A stretch of 64,000 bases of DNA from positions 1-64,000 of the forward strand of contig NZ_QUMK01000010.1 of NCBI RefSeq assembly GCF_010907035.1, written 5' to 3'. This DNA is from Rhodopseudomonas sp. BR0M22 (GTDB lineage: Bacteria > Pseudomonadota > Alphaproteobacteria > Rhizobiales > Xanthobacteraceae). Positions 7,669 through 16,319 of this stretch are shown here, piece by piece (position 1 is the stretch's first letter; each line of letters opens with the position of its first letter). Under the pieces are notes generated by a model. It saw nothing but the letters and a program-made list of their open reading frames with translations. It ran no database searches and was not told the origin of the DNA. The translations under genes and the position numbers were made by a program.

Positions 7669-9978
7669 ATGTCATCCGTTCTGTCCGTCGGCTTGCGCCG
7701 GTCCTTGTTGCTGTCCACCTCGCTGCTGTCGTTGCCGTGTGCGGCGATCGCGTTCTCGGCCGTCTCGCTCTCGTCGGCGCCGGCTTCGGCCCAAACCGCG
7801 AGCACTCTGTCGACCGTCGTGGTCGAGCCCGCCACGCCGCGCGCCAAACCGCGTGTTCGTGCCACCACGCCGTCACCGCAGCGCGGGCCGGTGATCCGCG
7901 ATGCTGCGGCGTCACCGCCGCCCGCCGCGCCATCGTCTGAGCCGGTGTCCGCCTCGGCCACGACGCTGCCGGGCTCGGCTGCGGTGACGCGCAGCCTCGG
8001 CACCAGCGACAGCGCCGCGCTGATCACCGACATTCCGGGCGGTGCAGTTTGGGGCGCCGGCGGCGTTTCCAGCCTGCCGGCGCTGAACGGCGTCGGTGCC
8101 GATCGTGTGCAAGTGGCGATCAACTCGATGCTGATCAGCCCGGCATGCCCGAACGAGATGAATCCGCCGCTGTCCTTCGTCAATCCACAGATGATCGCCA
8201 GCATGCGTGCCTATCTCGGCGTCGCGCCGGTCAGCGTAGGCGGCGACTACATCGGCGGCAAGATCGACGTCACCACCGCGCCGCCGCTGTTCGCAACGGG
8301 GCCGAGCCTTCTGACTACCGCGACGGTCTCCGGCTTCTATCGCAGCAACGGCAACGCCTACGGAGTCGATGCGCGTGCGACGATCGCCAATCAGGACACC
8401 AGCGTCACCTACACCGGCGGCTGGGCTCGTTCCGGCAACTACAAGGCCGGCAACGGCATGACCGTGAAGTCGACGCTGTGGGAGGTGCAGAACCACGCCG
8501 TCAGCATCTCGCGGCAGAGCGCCGGCAACCTGTTCACGCTGCAGGTCGGCGGGCAGTTCATCCCGTATCAGGGCTACGTCAACCAGTATATGGACATGGT
8601 GTCCAACCGTTCGATGTTTGTGAATGGACGTTATGACGGCGTGTTCGATTGGGGCAAGCTGGAGACGTCGGCGTTCTATCACCGCATCCGGCACACCATG
8701 GGCTTCATCGCGCCCGATAAGGTTGCGGACATGCCGATGGACACCCGCGGCACGGACCTCGGTTACAATATCAAGGCGTCGGTGATCGCCTCCGACCACG
8801 ATCTGATCCGCATCGGCAACGAGACCCATGCGTATCGGCTCGACGATTGGTGGGATCCGGTGCCGGGCTCCGGCATGATGATGTCACCCAACACCTTCAT
8901 CAATATCAACGACGGCCGTCGTACCCGGCTCGGCACCTTCGTCGAGTGGGAGCGGCACTGGAACCGGGAATGGACCACGCTGTTCGGCCTGCGTAACGAC
9001 GTGGTGTGGATGGGCACCGGCAACGTCCAGGGCTACAGCTCGATGTACGCAGCCGATGCGTCGCGCTTCAATGGCCGCGACCGCGATCGCACCGACGTCA
9101 ATTTCGACGGCTCGGCGCTGATCCGCTATGAACCCAACGCGATCAGCCAATTCGAACTCGGCTTCGCCCGCAAGACCCGCTCGCCGAACCTCTACGAGCG
9201 CTACACCTGGTCGAACACCGCGATGGCAATGAACATGATCGGCTGGTTCGGCGACGGTAACGGCTATGTCGGGAACGTCGATCTTGCTCCTGAGAAGGCT
9301 CACACGGTCAGCTTCACCGCAGCTTGGCACGATCCGGCCCAGAAGCTGTGGGAGGTCCGGGTCACACCGTATTACAGCTATGTGCAGGACTACATCGACG
9401 TGAACCGCTGCTTCATCGCGGGCAGCTCGACCTGCAATGCGGCGAACTTGACCAAGACCAACGCCTTCGTGTTCCTGCAATTCGCCAACCACGACGCCGA
9501 ACTCTACGGCGTCAACCTCGACGGCCGGCTGACGGCGTGGGACAATGCAGCCTATGGCCGCGGCGTGCTGCGGGGGCAGTTCGCTTACGTACACGGCCAG
9601 CGCACCGACGGGATCAATTTGTATCGCGTGATGCCGGTCAACGCGAAGCTCGGGCTCGACCACGAGTTCGGCGGCTGGGTCAACGGCATCGAGCTGCAAT
9701 TGGTCGGCGCCAAGACGCAGGTGAGCGAAGTGCGCAACGAGACCACGACCTCTGCCTACGCGCTGCTCAACCTGCGCACCGGCTATCGGTGGGAGAACGT
9801 GCGGCTCGACGTCGGCGTCGATAATGTGTTCGACAAGTTCTACACCCTGCCGCTCGGCGGAGCCGACCTCGTCGACTACCGCGCAGCCTCGATGATGGGT
9901 GGATCGTCGCCGATTTGGGGCTATGGCGTGCCGGGCATGGGGCGGTCGTTCAACACGCGTCTGACCGTGTCGTTCTGA
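7669..9978 (+). CDS. TonB-dependent outer-membrane receptor, OprC/NosA-like, probably for copper
   Basis: A 769-residue receptor with signal peptide (to about residue 40, ending PASAQ), a TonB-box-like STVVVEP, and a Pro/Ala/Arg-rich linker. The plug (about 105-230) and a 22-strand barrel ending in VSF follow. In the plug, CPNEM at 160-164 gives the C-x3-M pair. HTM at 342-344 gives His and Met about 180 residues later. This is the arrangement and spacing I recall for the copper ligands of Pseudomonas OprC (C143, M147, H323, M325). The longer frame from 7555 lacks sense before the signal peptide, so ATG 7669 is chosen. The DUF2946 gene just upstream supports a metal role. Copper for nitrous-oxide reductase or other cuproenzymes is an inference. 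Confidence 0.85.
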   Translation: MSSVLSVGLRRSLLLSTSLLSLPCAAIAFSAVSLSSAPASAQTASTLSTVVVEPATPRAKPRVRATTPSPQRGPVIRDAAASPPPAAPSSEPVSASATTLPGSAAVTRSLGTSDSAALITDIPGGAVWGAGGVSSLPALNGVGADRVQVAINSMLISPACPNEMNPPLSFVNPQMIASMRAYLGVAPVSVGGDYIGGKIDVTTAPPLFATGPSLLTTATVSGFYRSNGNAYGVDARATIANQDTSVTYTGGWARSGNYKAGNGMTVKSTLWEVQNHAVSISRQSAGNLFTLQVGGQFIPYQGYVNQYMDMVSNRSMFVNGRYDGVFDWGKLETSAFYHRIRHTMGFIAPDKVADMPMDTRGTDLGYNIKASVIASDHDLIRIGNETHAYRLDDWWDPVPGSGMMMSPNTFININDGRRTRLGTFVEWERHWNREWTTLFGLRNDVVWMGTGNVQGYSSMYAADASRFNGRDRDRTDVNFDGSALIRYEPNAISQFELGFARKTRSPNLYERYTWSNTAMAMNMIGWFGDGNGYVGNVDLAPEKAHTVSFTAAWHDPAQKLWEVRVTPYYSYVQDYIDVNRCFIAGSSTCNAANLTKTNAFVFLQFANHDAELYGVNLDGRLTAWDNAAYGRGVLRGQFAYVHGQRTDGINLYRVMPVNAKLGLDHEFGGWVNGIELQLVGAKTQVSEVRNETTTSAYALLNLRTGYRWENVRLDVGVDNVFDKFYTLPLGGADLVDYRAASMMGGSSPIWGYGVPGMGRSFNTRLTVSF

Positions 9979-10071
9979 CCGCCCTCGGGGCCGCTTCCAT
10001 TTGGGAGCGGCTTCGACTTGCGAGCCGGCGCATCGAGGGGCGGTTGCGGTCGACCCGCTCAACCGCCTTGC

Positions 10072-10311
10072 TCATTCGAACGAGACGCCGATCCGTTGTT
10101 CCTTTCGCCAGATCACGCGGCTGCGCCGCTTGATCTGATCGGTTGGGACATAGAGTGTGAAGCACTCGGGGATGGATAGTGGCGAGACGACATCCAGCGC
10201 CGCGCCGGCTTCCGAGATGTTCCTTACTTTGCAATCGATGGTGCCGCCGCCGAACTCGATCGTTGCAGCTTTCAGCACGCGCCGGCGCGGCGTTTTTCTC
10301 TGCTCATCCAT
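10072..10311 (-). CDS. PilZ domain protein (c-di-GMP binding)
   Basis: A 79-residue stand-alone PilZ domain. It starts MDEQRKTPRRRVLKAATIEF, which carries the RxxxR-type arginine motif, followed by NISEAGA, the (D/N)xSxxG motif. Together these bind cyclic di-GMP. The frame is open upstream to 10446, but that extension is compositionally unrelated, so the ATG at 10311 is chosen. Single-domain PilZ proteins act as receptor subunits that bind a partner. No partner is evident here. Confidence 0.85.
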   Translation of the reverse strand: MDEQRKTPRRRVLKAATIEFGGGTIDCKVRNISEAGAALDVVSPLSIPECFTLYVPTDQIKRRSRVIWRKEQRIGVSFE

Positions 10312-10442
10312 TCTGCTGTTTGAGCACGGATATTTTATGTTTCTGTGAACGCATGCCTCAAAAGAACGACTGCAGTGCGACCGGCTGCGGACAACAAAGA
10401 ACAAAGGCTGAGTTTCGTGCAGGATGCCGTCATGGCACTCGG

Positions 10443-11801
10443 TCACCTGGTGGTGTTGTGGCCGAGTGAAATCTGGGTGAACCGCGTCGCGCCCGGCGTC
10501 GTCAGATCCGGAGTCACGGGCTTCGCGTGATCGAGTCCGACCACTGCGCCGCGCGGGGCTTCGGCGATGACGTTGCCGGCGATCGTCGCGGTGCCTGCGC
10601 CGTCCATCACCGAGACGCCGATGCCGATGAAGGTCTTGCGCACGACGTTGCCGGTGATCGCGACGTCGCGCAGATATCTGCCCCAGCCGGCGACGATGCC
10701 GAACGAGGGAGCATTCTCGATTACGTTTCCCGAAACTGCGGTGTCGGCTTCGACATAGATGCCGATGCCGGCGTCGTCGTTCGGTGCGGTACCGATCGGC
10801 CGTTTCGGTCTCAGATTGCGGATGATGTTGCCCTGCACGGTGCTGAGCCGGCCGCCCTCATTGAAGTTGCAGACGGAGACGCCGAGCGCAGCGCCGTCGA
10901 CGGTGTTGTTCGCGATCACCGCGCCTTCGAACGCGAACTCTGAATACAGCGCCACCTCGCGCACGTCGGACACGCTGTTGCCGGTGATCTGGATGTTCGA
11001 GGCCGAATTGCCGCGCACCGCGGAGTAATCGCAATTCTTGATGCGGTTGCCGCTGATCACCACGTTGCCGGCGCGAAATGCGTTGATCGCGTTGCCGTAC
11101 TGGCCCGAGCCGCCGGGACCGGCTTTGATGTTCTCGATTCGATTGCCGGTGACGAGCGTGCCGTCGTCGCCGATTGCGGTGCGTAGGATTTCGATGCCGT
11201 TGTCGTTGGTGTCGATGATGGTGTTGTGGTCGACGCGCAGCTCCTTGGCGTCGAACGACACTACGCCGGTGACCGCTATTTTGGTCAGCGTGTTGTTGCT
11301 GATTGCGCCGGACGTTGCTTCGAGCCAGATGCCGGAGCCGCCGCTGGCGGTGATCGCGCAATCCTGGATTCGCAGATCCTGCGCGGCTATGCAGTGCACC
11401 AGTCCGCGCCGGCTCGGCAGCGCAATGCCGGCGCCGTCGAGCACGAGGCCGGACAGCGTCGCGTTCTCCGCGCCCTGGCTGTCGAACAGCGACGGTCCGC
11501 CGGTGAAGAGCAACGTGGTCGCGCCGCGAACGCCCGAGAGCTGGGCACCAGACGGCAGCCGCAAGGTCCCGGTGCGATAGGTGCCCGGGGGCAGCGCCAG
11601 CGGTACGCGGCGGGCGGCGGCATCATCGATGGCGCGCTGGAGCGCCGTGGTCTGGTCATCCGAGCTGTCGGGGCGGACGCCGGAGAGTGTGGCCTCGCGG
11701 CCGCGGCGCGAGGTCGGAGCGGCGGCCAGCGGCGGGGCGGCCAGAGCCAGCGCGCCGGTACTCGCCAAAGTGCCGAGGAAGTCGCGTCGGTGCAAAACCA
11801 T
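10443..11801 (-). CDS. Tat-exported parallel beta-helix repeat protein (TIGR03808-like)
   Basis: The 452-residue protein starts MVLHRRDFLGTLASTGALAL, a twin-arginine signal peptide (RRDFLG), so it would be folded in the cytoplasm and exported by Tat. From about residue 50 it shows pectate-lyase-like features. These are DDQTTALQRAIDDAAARRVP and then many short repeats of the type ISGNRIKNCDYSAVRGN, ITGNSVSDV, IANNTVDGA and VSGNVIENA. These Asn-ladder repeats indicate a right-handed beta-helix. I believe this is the family TIGR03808, defined by a Tat signal plus repeat. Many such folds act on polysaccharides, but no catalytic residues can be assigned. The frame continues upstream to 12281 only as a shadow of pcp. 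Confidence 0.75.
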   Translation of the reverse strand: MVLHRRDFLGTLASTGALALAAPPLAAAPTSRRGREATLSGVRPDSSDDQTTALQRAIDDAAARRVPLALPPGTYRTGTLRLPSGAQLSGVRGATTLLFTGGPSLFDSQGAENATLSGLVLDGAGIALPSRRGLVHCIAAQDLRIQDCAITASGGSGIWLEATSGAISNNTLTKIAVTGVVSFDAKELRVDHNTIIDTNDNGIEILRTAIGDDGTLVTGNRIENIKAGPGGSGQYGNAINAFRAGNVVISGNRIKNCDYSAVRGNSASNIQITGNSVSDVREVALYSEFAFEGAVIANNTVDGAALGVSVCNFNEGGRLSTVQGNIIRNLRPKRPIGTAPNDDAGIGIYVEADTAVSGNVIENAPSFGIVAGWGRYLRDVAITGNVVRKTFIGIGVSVMDGAGTATIAGNVIAEAPRGAVVGLDHAKPVTPDLTTPGATRFTQISLGHNTTR

Positions 11802-11917
11802 GGCGCGCGTACTCCTATGCGACGACCTGCTATTGTCGAAACTAATGCAGAATCCGCCGTGGCGCTGTCGGTCGTGCTGCGCCGGAGCTGTGATGTTTGG
11901 CCGTAGGGTTAACCGGC

Positions 11918-12565
11918 TCAGCCGGTGGCGCCGCCTGCCGCGCGAGACAGCCTTATCAGCTCGAGCAGCATCGCTTCGCCGGCATCGACCAGTTGCTCTG
12001 CGGTGATACGGCTTCCCGGCCACGCCGTGCCGTCGCGGCTGATCAGCGGCACATGCACGAAGGCGGCGAGGCGAGGCCCGTTTGAGGCCCGCGTCGCTTC
12101 GATCGCCCGCCAGCACAGATAGTTGCAGAGATAGCGCCCGGCGTCGCGTGACAGCCGCGCGTCGATTCCGGTGAACTGCGCCGCGCGCGCCAACCGTGCG
12201 CTGTGCGGGCCAAAACTGCGCGCCTCTTCGCCCGGCGCGATGTGGCCGTGACGCAGGGTGACCTGGTCGGCGTCGGGCCACAGCGTCGTAAGGGCGTTGC
12301 GGGCGCGCGTCTCGATCCGGACGTGACGGGTCGAGGCGGCGAGGCCGAACATCAGCAGCGCGTCGGGACGGTGCTGCGCGAGGAGCGCCGGTAGGTCGCG
12401 ATCGACCGCGCGGTAGCTGACGTTGAAGACGTGGCCGAGACGAGCCACGTCGTCGAACGCCGGCCGACGCAACTTGACGAGGCGATCGACCAAGGCTGGA
12501 GTCGGATTGAAGGGCGCACCGGGAAATGGCCCGAAACCGGTAATCAGAATGCGCAGGCCGCTCAC
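11918..12565 (-). CDS. pcp: pyrrolidone-carboxylate peptidase (pyroglutamyl peptidase I)
   Basis: The 215-residue cytoplasmic cysteine peptidase removes N-terminal pyroglutamate from peptides (family C15). It has the N-terminal ITGFGPFPGAPFNPT and all catalytic residues: Glu85 in RIETRARN, Cys147 in AGRYLCNYLCW and His171 in FVHVPL. Length is usual for the family. Its start overlaps the stop of meaB by four bases (ATGA at 12562-12565), so it is translated as the second gene of a meaB-pcp unit, an odd pairing. The beta-helix gene follows 116 bases downstream on the same strand. Confidence 0.9.
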   Translation of the reverse strand: MSGLRILITGFGPFPGAPFNPTPALVDRLVKLRRPAFDDVARLGHVFNVSYRAVDRDLPALLAQHRPDALLMFGLAASTRHVRIETRARNALTTLWPDADQVTLRHGHIAPGEEARSFGPHSARLARAAQFTGIDARLSRDAGRYLCNYLCWRAIEATRASNGPRLAAFVHVPLISRDGTAWPGSRITAEQLVDAGEAMLLELIRLSRAAGGATG

Positions 12566-13551
12566 CCGATCAGCTCCGCGATCTGGTCGGCGCCGAGCGT
12601 CGGCGTGATCGTGCCTTCGGCGACGGCGGCCTCAGTTGATCTGACCTTGGCGCGGATCGAAGGAACACTGCGCAGCTTCGCCTTCCAGCGGTCCTCCAGC
12701 AACGTCCACATCCATTTGACCTGCTGCTCGCGTCGCCGCGCGTCGAACTCGCCGGACGGTGTCGTCGCGGTGCGATGGTCGAGCACCGACTGCCACAGCT
12801 CTGCGATGCCGTTGCCGGTCGCGGCCGAATAGGTGATCACCGGCGGTTGCCAGTGCATCGAGCGCGGGGTGAGGATGTGCAGCGCCGCGCGATACTCGCC
12901 GGCAGCGAGATTGGCGCGGGCGATGTTGTCGCCGTCGGCCTTGTTGATGGCGATCATGTCGGCGAGCTCCACCAGGCCCTTCTTGATGCCCTGCAGCTCG
13001 TCGCCGGCGCCGGGCAGCATCAAAGCCAGGAAGAAGTCGGTCATGTCGCAGACAGCGGTTTCGGACTGTCCAATGCCGACGGTCTCGACCAGCACGACGT
13101 CGAAACCGGCAGCCTCGCACAGCAGCATCGCCTCGCGAGTCTTCGCCGCGACGCCGCCCAGCGTGCCGGAGGACGGCGAGGGGCGTATGAACGCTTCCGG
13201 CTCGGCGGACAGCCGCGCCATCCGGGTCTTGTCGCCGAGGATCGAGCCGCCGGTGCGTGCCGAGGACGGATCGACCGCCAGCACCGCGACCTTGTGACCC
13301 TGCTCGATCAGATACATGCCGAGCGCGTCGATCGTGGTCGACTTGCCGACGCCGGGTGAGCCGGTGATGCCGACGCGGATCGCACGGCCGGTTTCGGGCA
13401 GCAGATCCTGCACGAGCGCACGCGCGGAGGCCTGGTGGTCGCCGCGGCGGCTTTCGATCAGGGTGATGGCGCGCGCCAGCGCGGCGCGATGTCCGCTGCG
13501 GACCTCGCTGGCAAGATGGGCAATGTCGCCGGTGCGTCGGGCTGAATTCAT
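12562..13551 (-). CDS. meaB: methylmalonyl-CoA mutase-associated GTPase MeaB
   Basis: A 329-residue G3E-family GTPase that loads and protects adenosylcobalamin in methylmalonyl-CoA mutase. The P-loop GITGSPGVGKST is at 61-72. Further motifs are VLAVDPSSARTGGSILGDKT, VLVETVGIGQSE and the specificity motif INKADGDN. The long C-terminal helical region used for dimerisation is present. It is on the same strand as, and about 3 kb downstream of, the two mutase genes, which supports the assignment over the related ArgK name. It overlaps pcp by four bases. Confidence 0.93.
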   Translation of the reverse strand: MNSARRTGDIAHLASEVRSGHRAALARAITLIESRRGDHQASARALVQDLLPETGRAIRVGITGSPGVGKSTTIDALGMYLIEQGHKVAVLAVDPSSARTGGSILGDKTRMARLSAEPEAFIRPSPSSGTLGGVAAKTREAMLLCEAAGFDVVLVETVGIGQSETAVCDMTDFFLALMLPGAGDELQGIKKGLVELADMIAINKADGDNIARANLAAGEYRAALHILTPRSMHWQPPVITYSAATGNGIAELWQSVLDHRTATTPSGEFDARRREQQVKWMWTLLEDRWKAKLRSVPSIRAKVRSTEAAVAEGTITPTLGADQIAELIG

Positions 13552-13637
13552 GGCGCCCGTTTACAACGATTGGGCGCCAGGGGCGAGGGGAGTCCCGCGC
13601 GGAACGGCCGCGCGCCGATCTCCCTGTTGATGACGCC

Positions 13638-14231
13638 TCAGGCGGCAGGTTTGCCGGCGGCGCTGGCCTCGGCGACCTCGTCGAGCCGGCCGGTCTTCAC
13701 GTCGTAGATGAAGCCGTAGATCGGGATGTGCTTCGGCACCAGCGGATGGCTGCGGATCCGCGCGACGTCCTCGGTGACGCTCTTGGCGTTGTCCTGGAAC
13801 GTATGCCAATGCACGAAATGACCGGCGACCGAGCCGCCGCCGTGCTTCGGGTTGCTCCAATGGTGGCCGTCGAAGCTGGCGGTCTCGAGATTGTCCTCGA
13901 GCAGGTCGGCGATCACGTCACCAGTGAACAACTGCATCCCGCAATCGCTGTGATGGATCACGAACCATTCCTGGGTGCCGAGCAGCTTGTGGGAGATCAC
14001 CAGCGACCGGATCGCGTCGTCGGAGGCGCGTCCGCCGGCGTTGCGGATGACGTGCGCGTCGCCTTCGGCGAGGCCGGCATATTTGGCAGGATCGAGCCGG
14101 GCGTCCATGCAGGTCAGGATCGCGAAATGCCGTGCCGGCGGCAGCGCCAGATTGGCCTTGTCGCCGAAGTCCTTCGCATACTGATTGTTGGCCGATAACA
14201 CGGCGTCGTAATTGCCGGCTGGCTTGGTCAT
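13638..14231 (-). CDS. beta-class carbonic anhydrase
   Basis: The 197-residue enzyme interconverts CO2 and bicarbonate. The zinc site is visible as Cys41-Asp43-Arg45 in [10 protein letters not shown] and the HxxC pair in [10 protein letters not shown] (His94, Cys97). The frame is open further upstream to 14276, but ATG 14231 has a ribosome site (GGACGAG) and gives the usual length. The close spacing of CxDxR and HxxC suggests the shorter clade D-like type. It is probably a single gene. In a phototroph or chemoautotroph it would feed carboxylation reactions. Confidence 0.9.
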   Translation of the reverse strand: MTKPAGNYDAVLSANNQYAKDFGDKANLALPPARHFAILTCMDARLDPAKYAGLAEGDAHVIRNAGGRASDDAIRSLVISHKLLGTQEWFVIHHSDCGMQLFTGDVIADLLEDNLETASFDGHHWSNPKHGGGSVAGHFVHWHTFQDNAKSVTEDVARIRSHPLVPKHIPIYGFIYDVKTGRLDEVAEASAAGKPAA

Positions 14232-14430
14232 CTCGTCCACTCCGCAACATTGCTGAAAGCTCTCCATTCGCCACACCGCGCCGGCACAGCGAATGGAAAT
14301 CGTCAGCGAATGAAGCAGACTTTGCGCAGAAGCGGCGTTCGTTGTTCGGCGCGGGGCAGAGGAGTTCTGCTGGAAAGCGCGCGCGCCACAGATGGCCTGT
14401 TCTCAACCGCCCGGGGACGTACCCTCTGGT

Positions 14431-15216
14431 TCATTCCGCCCTACGTTCCTGCTTCGGCCGGTCGCCACCGAAGATCGCTCGGCCTTCGTCCGACAGATAC
14501 GGCTTCAACGCCGTCCACGGCACGAATGCCTCATATTCACCCTCCGCATAGGCTCCGACCGCGTAGGGTGCGTAGTGGAAGGTGAGGCCCGAGCTTTTCC
14601 CCGCGGTGGTCGACGGCGCCAGCGTCACCGGCCCGATCTTCAAAAGCTTCGGCTCGATGCTCTTGATGTAGGCGGCGTCCTCTTCATCGGCGCCGCGCTC
14701 CTTCTTTTCAGCCTTCAGCGCGGTGACGATGCCGTCGACCATCGCCCGCATTGCCGGGCTGCCGTCGGACAGGTCGGTGAAGAACGGGCGGATGCTGATA
14801 CGCTTGCCGAGCTGCTTGTCCCACAGAATGGTGTCGATGTCGGTGTTGGGATGGGCGCCGCCGGTGTAGCTATAGTCGGTGCGCAGGATCGAGACGTAGC
14901 GATCCGCGACCAGAGAATCCGTCGTGTAGCTGCGCTCATAGGTCCACGGCCCGTTACGGAACAGCTCCGGATCGCTCTTGAATTCCGGCTCGGCCTCGGT
15001 GCGCCGCTCGGCGGTCCACTTCTTGCCCTCGGCCAGACAGTTCTCGGCCAGCTTGGCATCGGCCTTGATGCCGGCATCGAGCGTCACCGTGCCGTCGATC
15101 GCTTTGGTCTTCACGGCGAAGTCAGGCTTGGGCTTCGCCGGCTCGGCGAGGGCGGGGGAGAGGACGCAGACGCTGGCCAGAACCAGCACAGTGCGGAACA
15201 GGTTCGAAAAGCTCAA
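14431..15216 (-). CDS. secreted DUF3298 (RsiV-like) domain protein
   Basis: The 261-residue protein has a signal peptide (MSFSNLFRTVLVLASVCVLS, then PALAEP), so it is periplasmic. The body has the signature TDYSYTGGAHPNTDIDTILW and the tail WTALKPYLSDEGRAIF typical of DUF3298/DUF4163 proteins. That fold is related to the extracellular part of RsiV and to the N-terminal domain of peptidoglycan deacetylase PdaC. Its start codon overlaps the end of hepT by four bases. That places an unrelated envelope protein at the tail of a toxin-antitoxin string. Biochemical role unknown. Confidence 0.75.
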   Translation of the reverse strand: MSFSNLFRTVLVLASVCVLSPALAEPAKPKPDFAVKTKAIDGTVTLDAGIKADAKLAENCLAEGKKWTAERRTEAEPEFKSDPELFRNGPWTYERSYTTDSLVADRYVSILRTDYSYTGGAHPNTDIDTILWDKQLGKRISIRPFFTDLSDGSPAMRAMVDGIVTALKAEKKERGADEEDAAYIKSIEPKLLKIGPVTLAPSTTAGKSSGLTFHYAPYAVGAYAEGEYEAFVPWTALKPYLSDEGRAIFGGDRPKQERRAE

Positions 15217-15557
15217 CGGTCGGACTCCTTGCGTGCGCGAGAGACAAACTGCCGAAGTGGATCGAGATCACGCTGGATCATTTCCCACAACAGTCGGGCG
15301 TCTGTCGCGTGATAGGCATGTCGAAGCCAGTTGCCGAGGTCGGCCAATCGGCGCCAATTGATCGAGGGCTCACTCGCCTTCAATGCGTCGGGGATGTGTC
15401 TTGAAGATTCACTAATTCGCTCCAGAAATCTCTCGATTGCCGCCAGTACCAAACGGTCGGACTGGAAGTCGGCGAAATCCTTACCGCTCAGGACGTCGCG
15501 GATATTCTGGAGCTCTGTCTCGATATGACCCAGCCGATCGGAAATCGTCGGAGGCAC
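15213..15557 (-). CDS. HepT-like (DUF86) putative RNase toxin
   Basis: The 114-residue all-helical protein starts at GTG 15557, one base after the mntA stop, reading MPPTISDRLGHIETELQNIR. It shows the DUF86/HepT pattern VLAAIERFLERISESSRHIP and the C-terminal active-site region NWLRHAYHATDARLLWEMI. In the best-studied HepT proteins the motif is R-x4-H-x-Y. Here HAY is kept, but the residue five before the His is Gly, with an Arg directly before the His, so activity cannot be assumed. In the known system MntA adds AMP to that Tyr and silences the toxin. Confidence 0.8.
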   Translation of the reverse strand: MPPTISDRLGHIETELQNIRDVLSGKDFADFQSDRLVLAAIERFLERISESSRHIPDALKASEPSINWRRLADLGNWLRHAYHATDARLLWEMIQRDLDPLRQFVSRARKESDR

Positions 15558-15558
15558 C

Positions 15559-15873
15559 TCAAAACACCTCGACGAGGTCTTGTGCGATCCGTTCCGCGAA
15601 TGCCGGCTCGATCGATCGGCGGATGGCGGCCTGAGCCCGGAGACCGGTCGCGTCGCTGACGATGTGCTCGACGCCGATGAGGTCGAGCAGGGAGAAGCGG
15701 GCCCCCGGAGCAGTGTCCACCAGCACGTCGAGGTCGCTGTCGGGGCGCGCATCGCCGCGCGCCCGAGAACCGAACACAAACAGCTTGGATACGCCTTCCG
15801 CACGCAATACGGCGGCCTGCTCGCGCAGCTTCGCGATGATCTTGTCCAGCGGTATGTCGGCGACGGCGGTCAT
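15559..15873 (-). CDS. MntA-like minimal nucleotidyltransferase antitoxin
   Basis: The 104-residue protein contains the nucleotidyltransferase signature FGSRARGDARPDSDLDVLVD: GSRARG at 35-40 and the catalytic acidic pair Asp47/Asp49. In the MntA-HepT system the antitoxin AMPylates a tyrosine of HepT. It sits directly before hepT with a one-base gap. Two starts are possible. ATG 15873 gives the usual N-terminus. GTG 15912 overlaps the vapC stop as GTGA and adds 13 residues. A TATACT hexamer at about 15879-15884 could also give a nearly leaderless transcript. The shorter form is reported. Confidence 0.85.
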   Translation of the reverse strand: MTAVADIPLDKIIAKLREQAAVLRAEGVSKLFVFGSRARGDARPDSDLDVLVDTAPGARFSLLDLIGVEHIVSDATGLRAQAAIRRSIEPAFAERIAQDLVEVF

Positions 15874-15908
15874 CGTGTCAGTATAGCAGATTGCCTTTGG
15901 CGCTGCAG

Positions 15909-16319
15909 TCACACGGGAAGAATCTCGACGCCGCGCTGTCGCGCCGCTTTTCTCATCTGGCTGTCGAAGGTGAAGAGCGGAAGATTCCTGACTTCGGCCA
16001 GCCGGACATACAGCTCATCGTAATAGGTCAGTCCGGAATCCAGCGCCCTACGGACCGCACCGGCGATTTCGTCAAGTTCCGGGGGTGATTGCGTGATCAT
16101 CTCGAGAATCTTCAGGTTGTGCAGCGCGTATTCGAGCTTGTCGGAAGGGAGCCGGCCGCGGCGCACGTTCGTGGTAAGCGCATTGCCGATTTCAGCATGC
16201 CAATGCGCCGGGACGACGAATTGCTGGTCCGCCAAGCTTTCAAACACCTCATCGTTGGCGAGGTGCTCGCGCTCATCCAGAAACATCGCCAGGGCGGCGG
16301 ATGCGTCCATGACGATCAA
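15909..16319 (-). CDS. vapC: VapC-type PIN-domain ribonuclease toxin
   Basis: The 136-residue PIN-domain protein starts MIVMDASAALAMFLDE with the first catalytic Asp (Asp5). It continues with the conserved Glu in HWHAEIGNAL, acidic residues in TYYDELYVRLAEV, and FTFDSQMRKAA near the end. Such toxins cut RNA, often initiator tRNA. The start overlaps the antitoxin stop by four bases (16316-16319), the normal antitoxin-first order. The stop nearly touches the following mntA gene. Confidence 0.88.
   Translation of the reverse strand: MIVMDASAALAMFLDEREHLANDEVFESLADQQFVVPAHWHAEIGNALTTNVRRGRLPSDKLEYALHNLKILEMITQSPPELDEIAGAVRRALDSGLTYYDELYVRLAEVRNLPLFTFDSQMRKAARQRGVEILPV

Noticed and set aside
11802-12281. 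N-terminal extension of the beta-helix gene frame
   Set aside because: Lies over pcp in a different frame. The Tat signal peptide at 11801 marks the true start.
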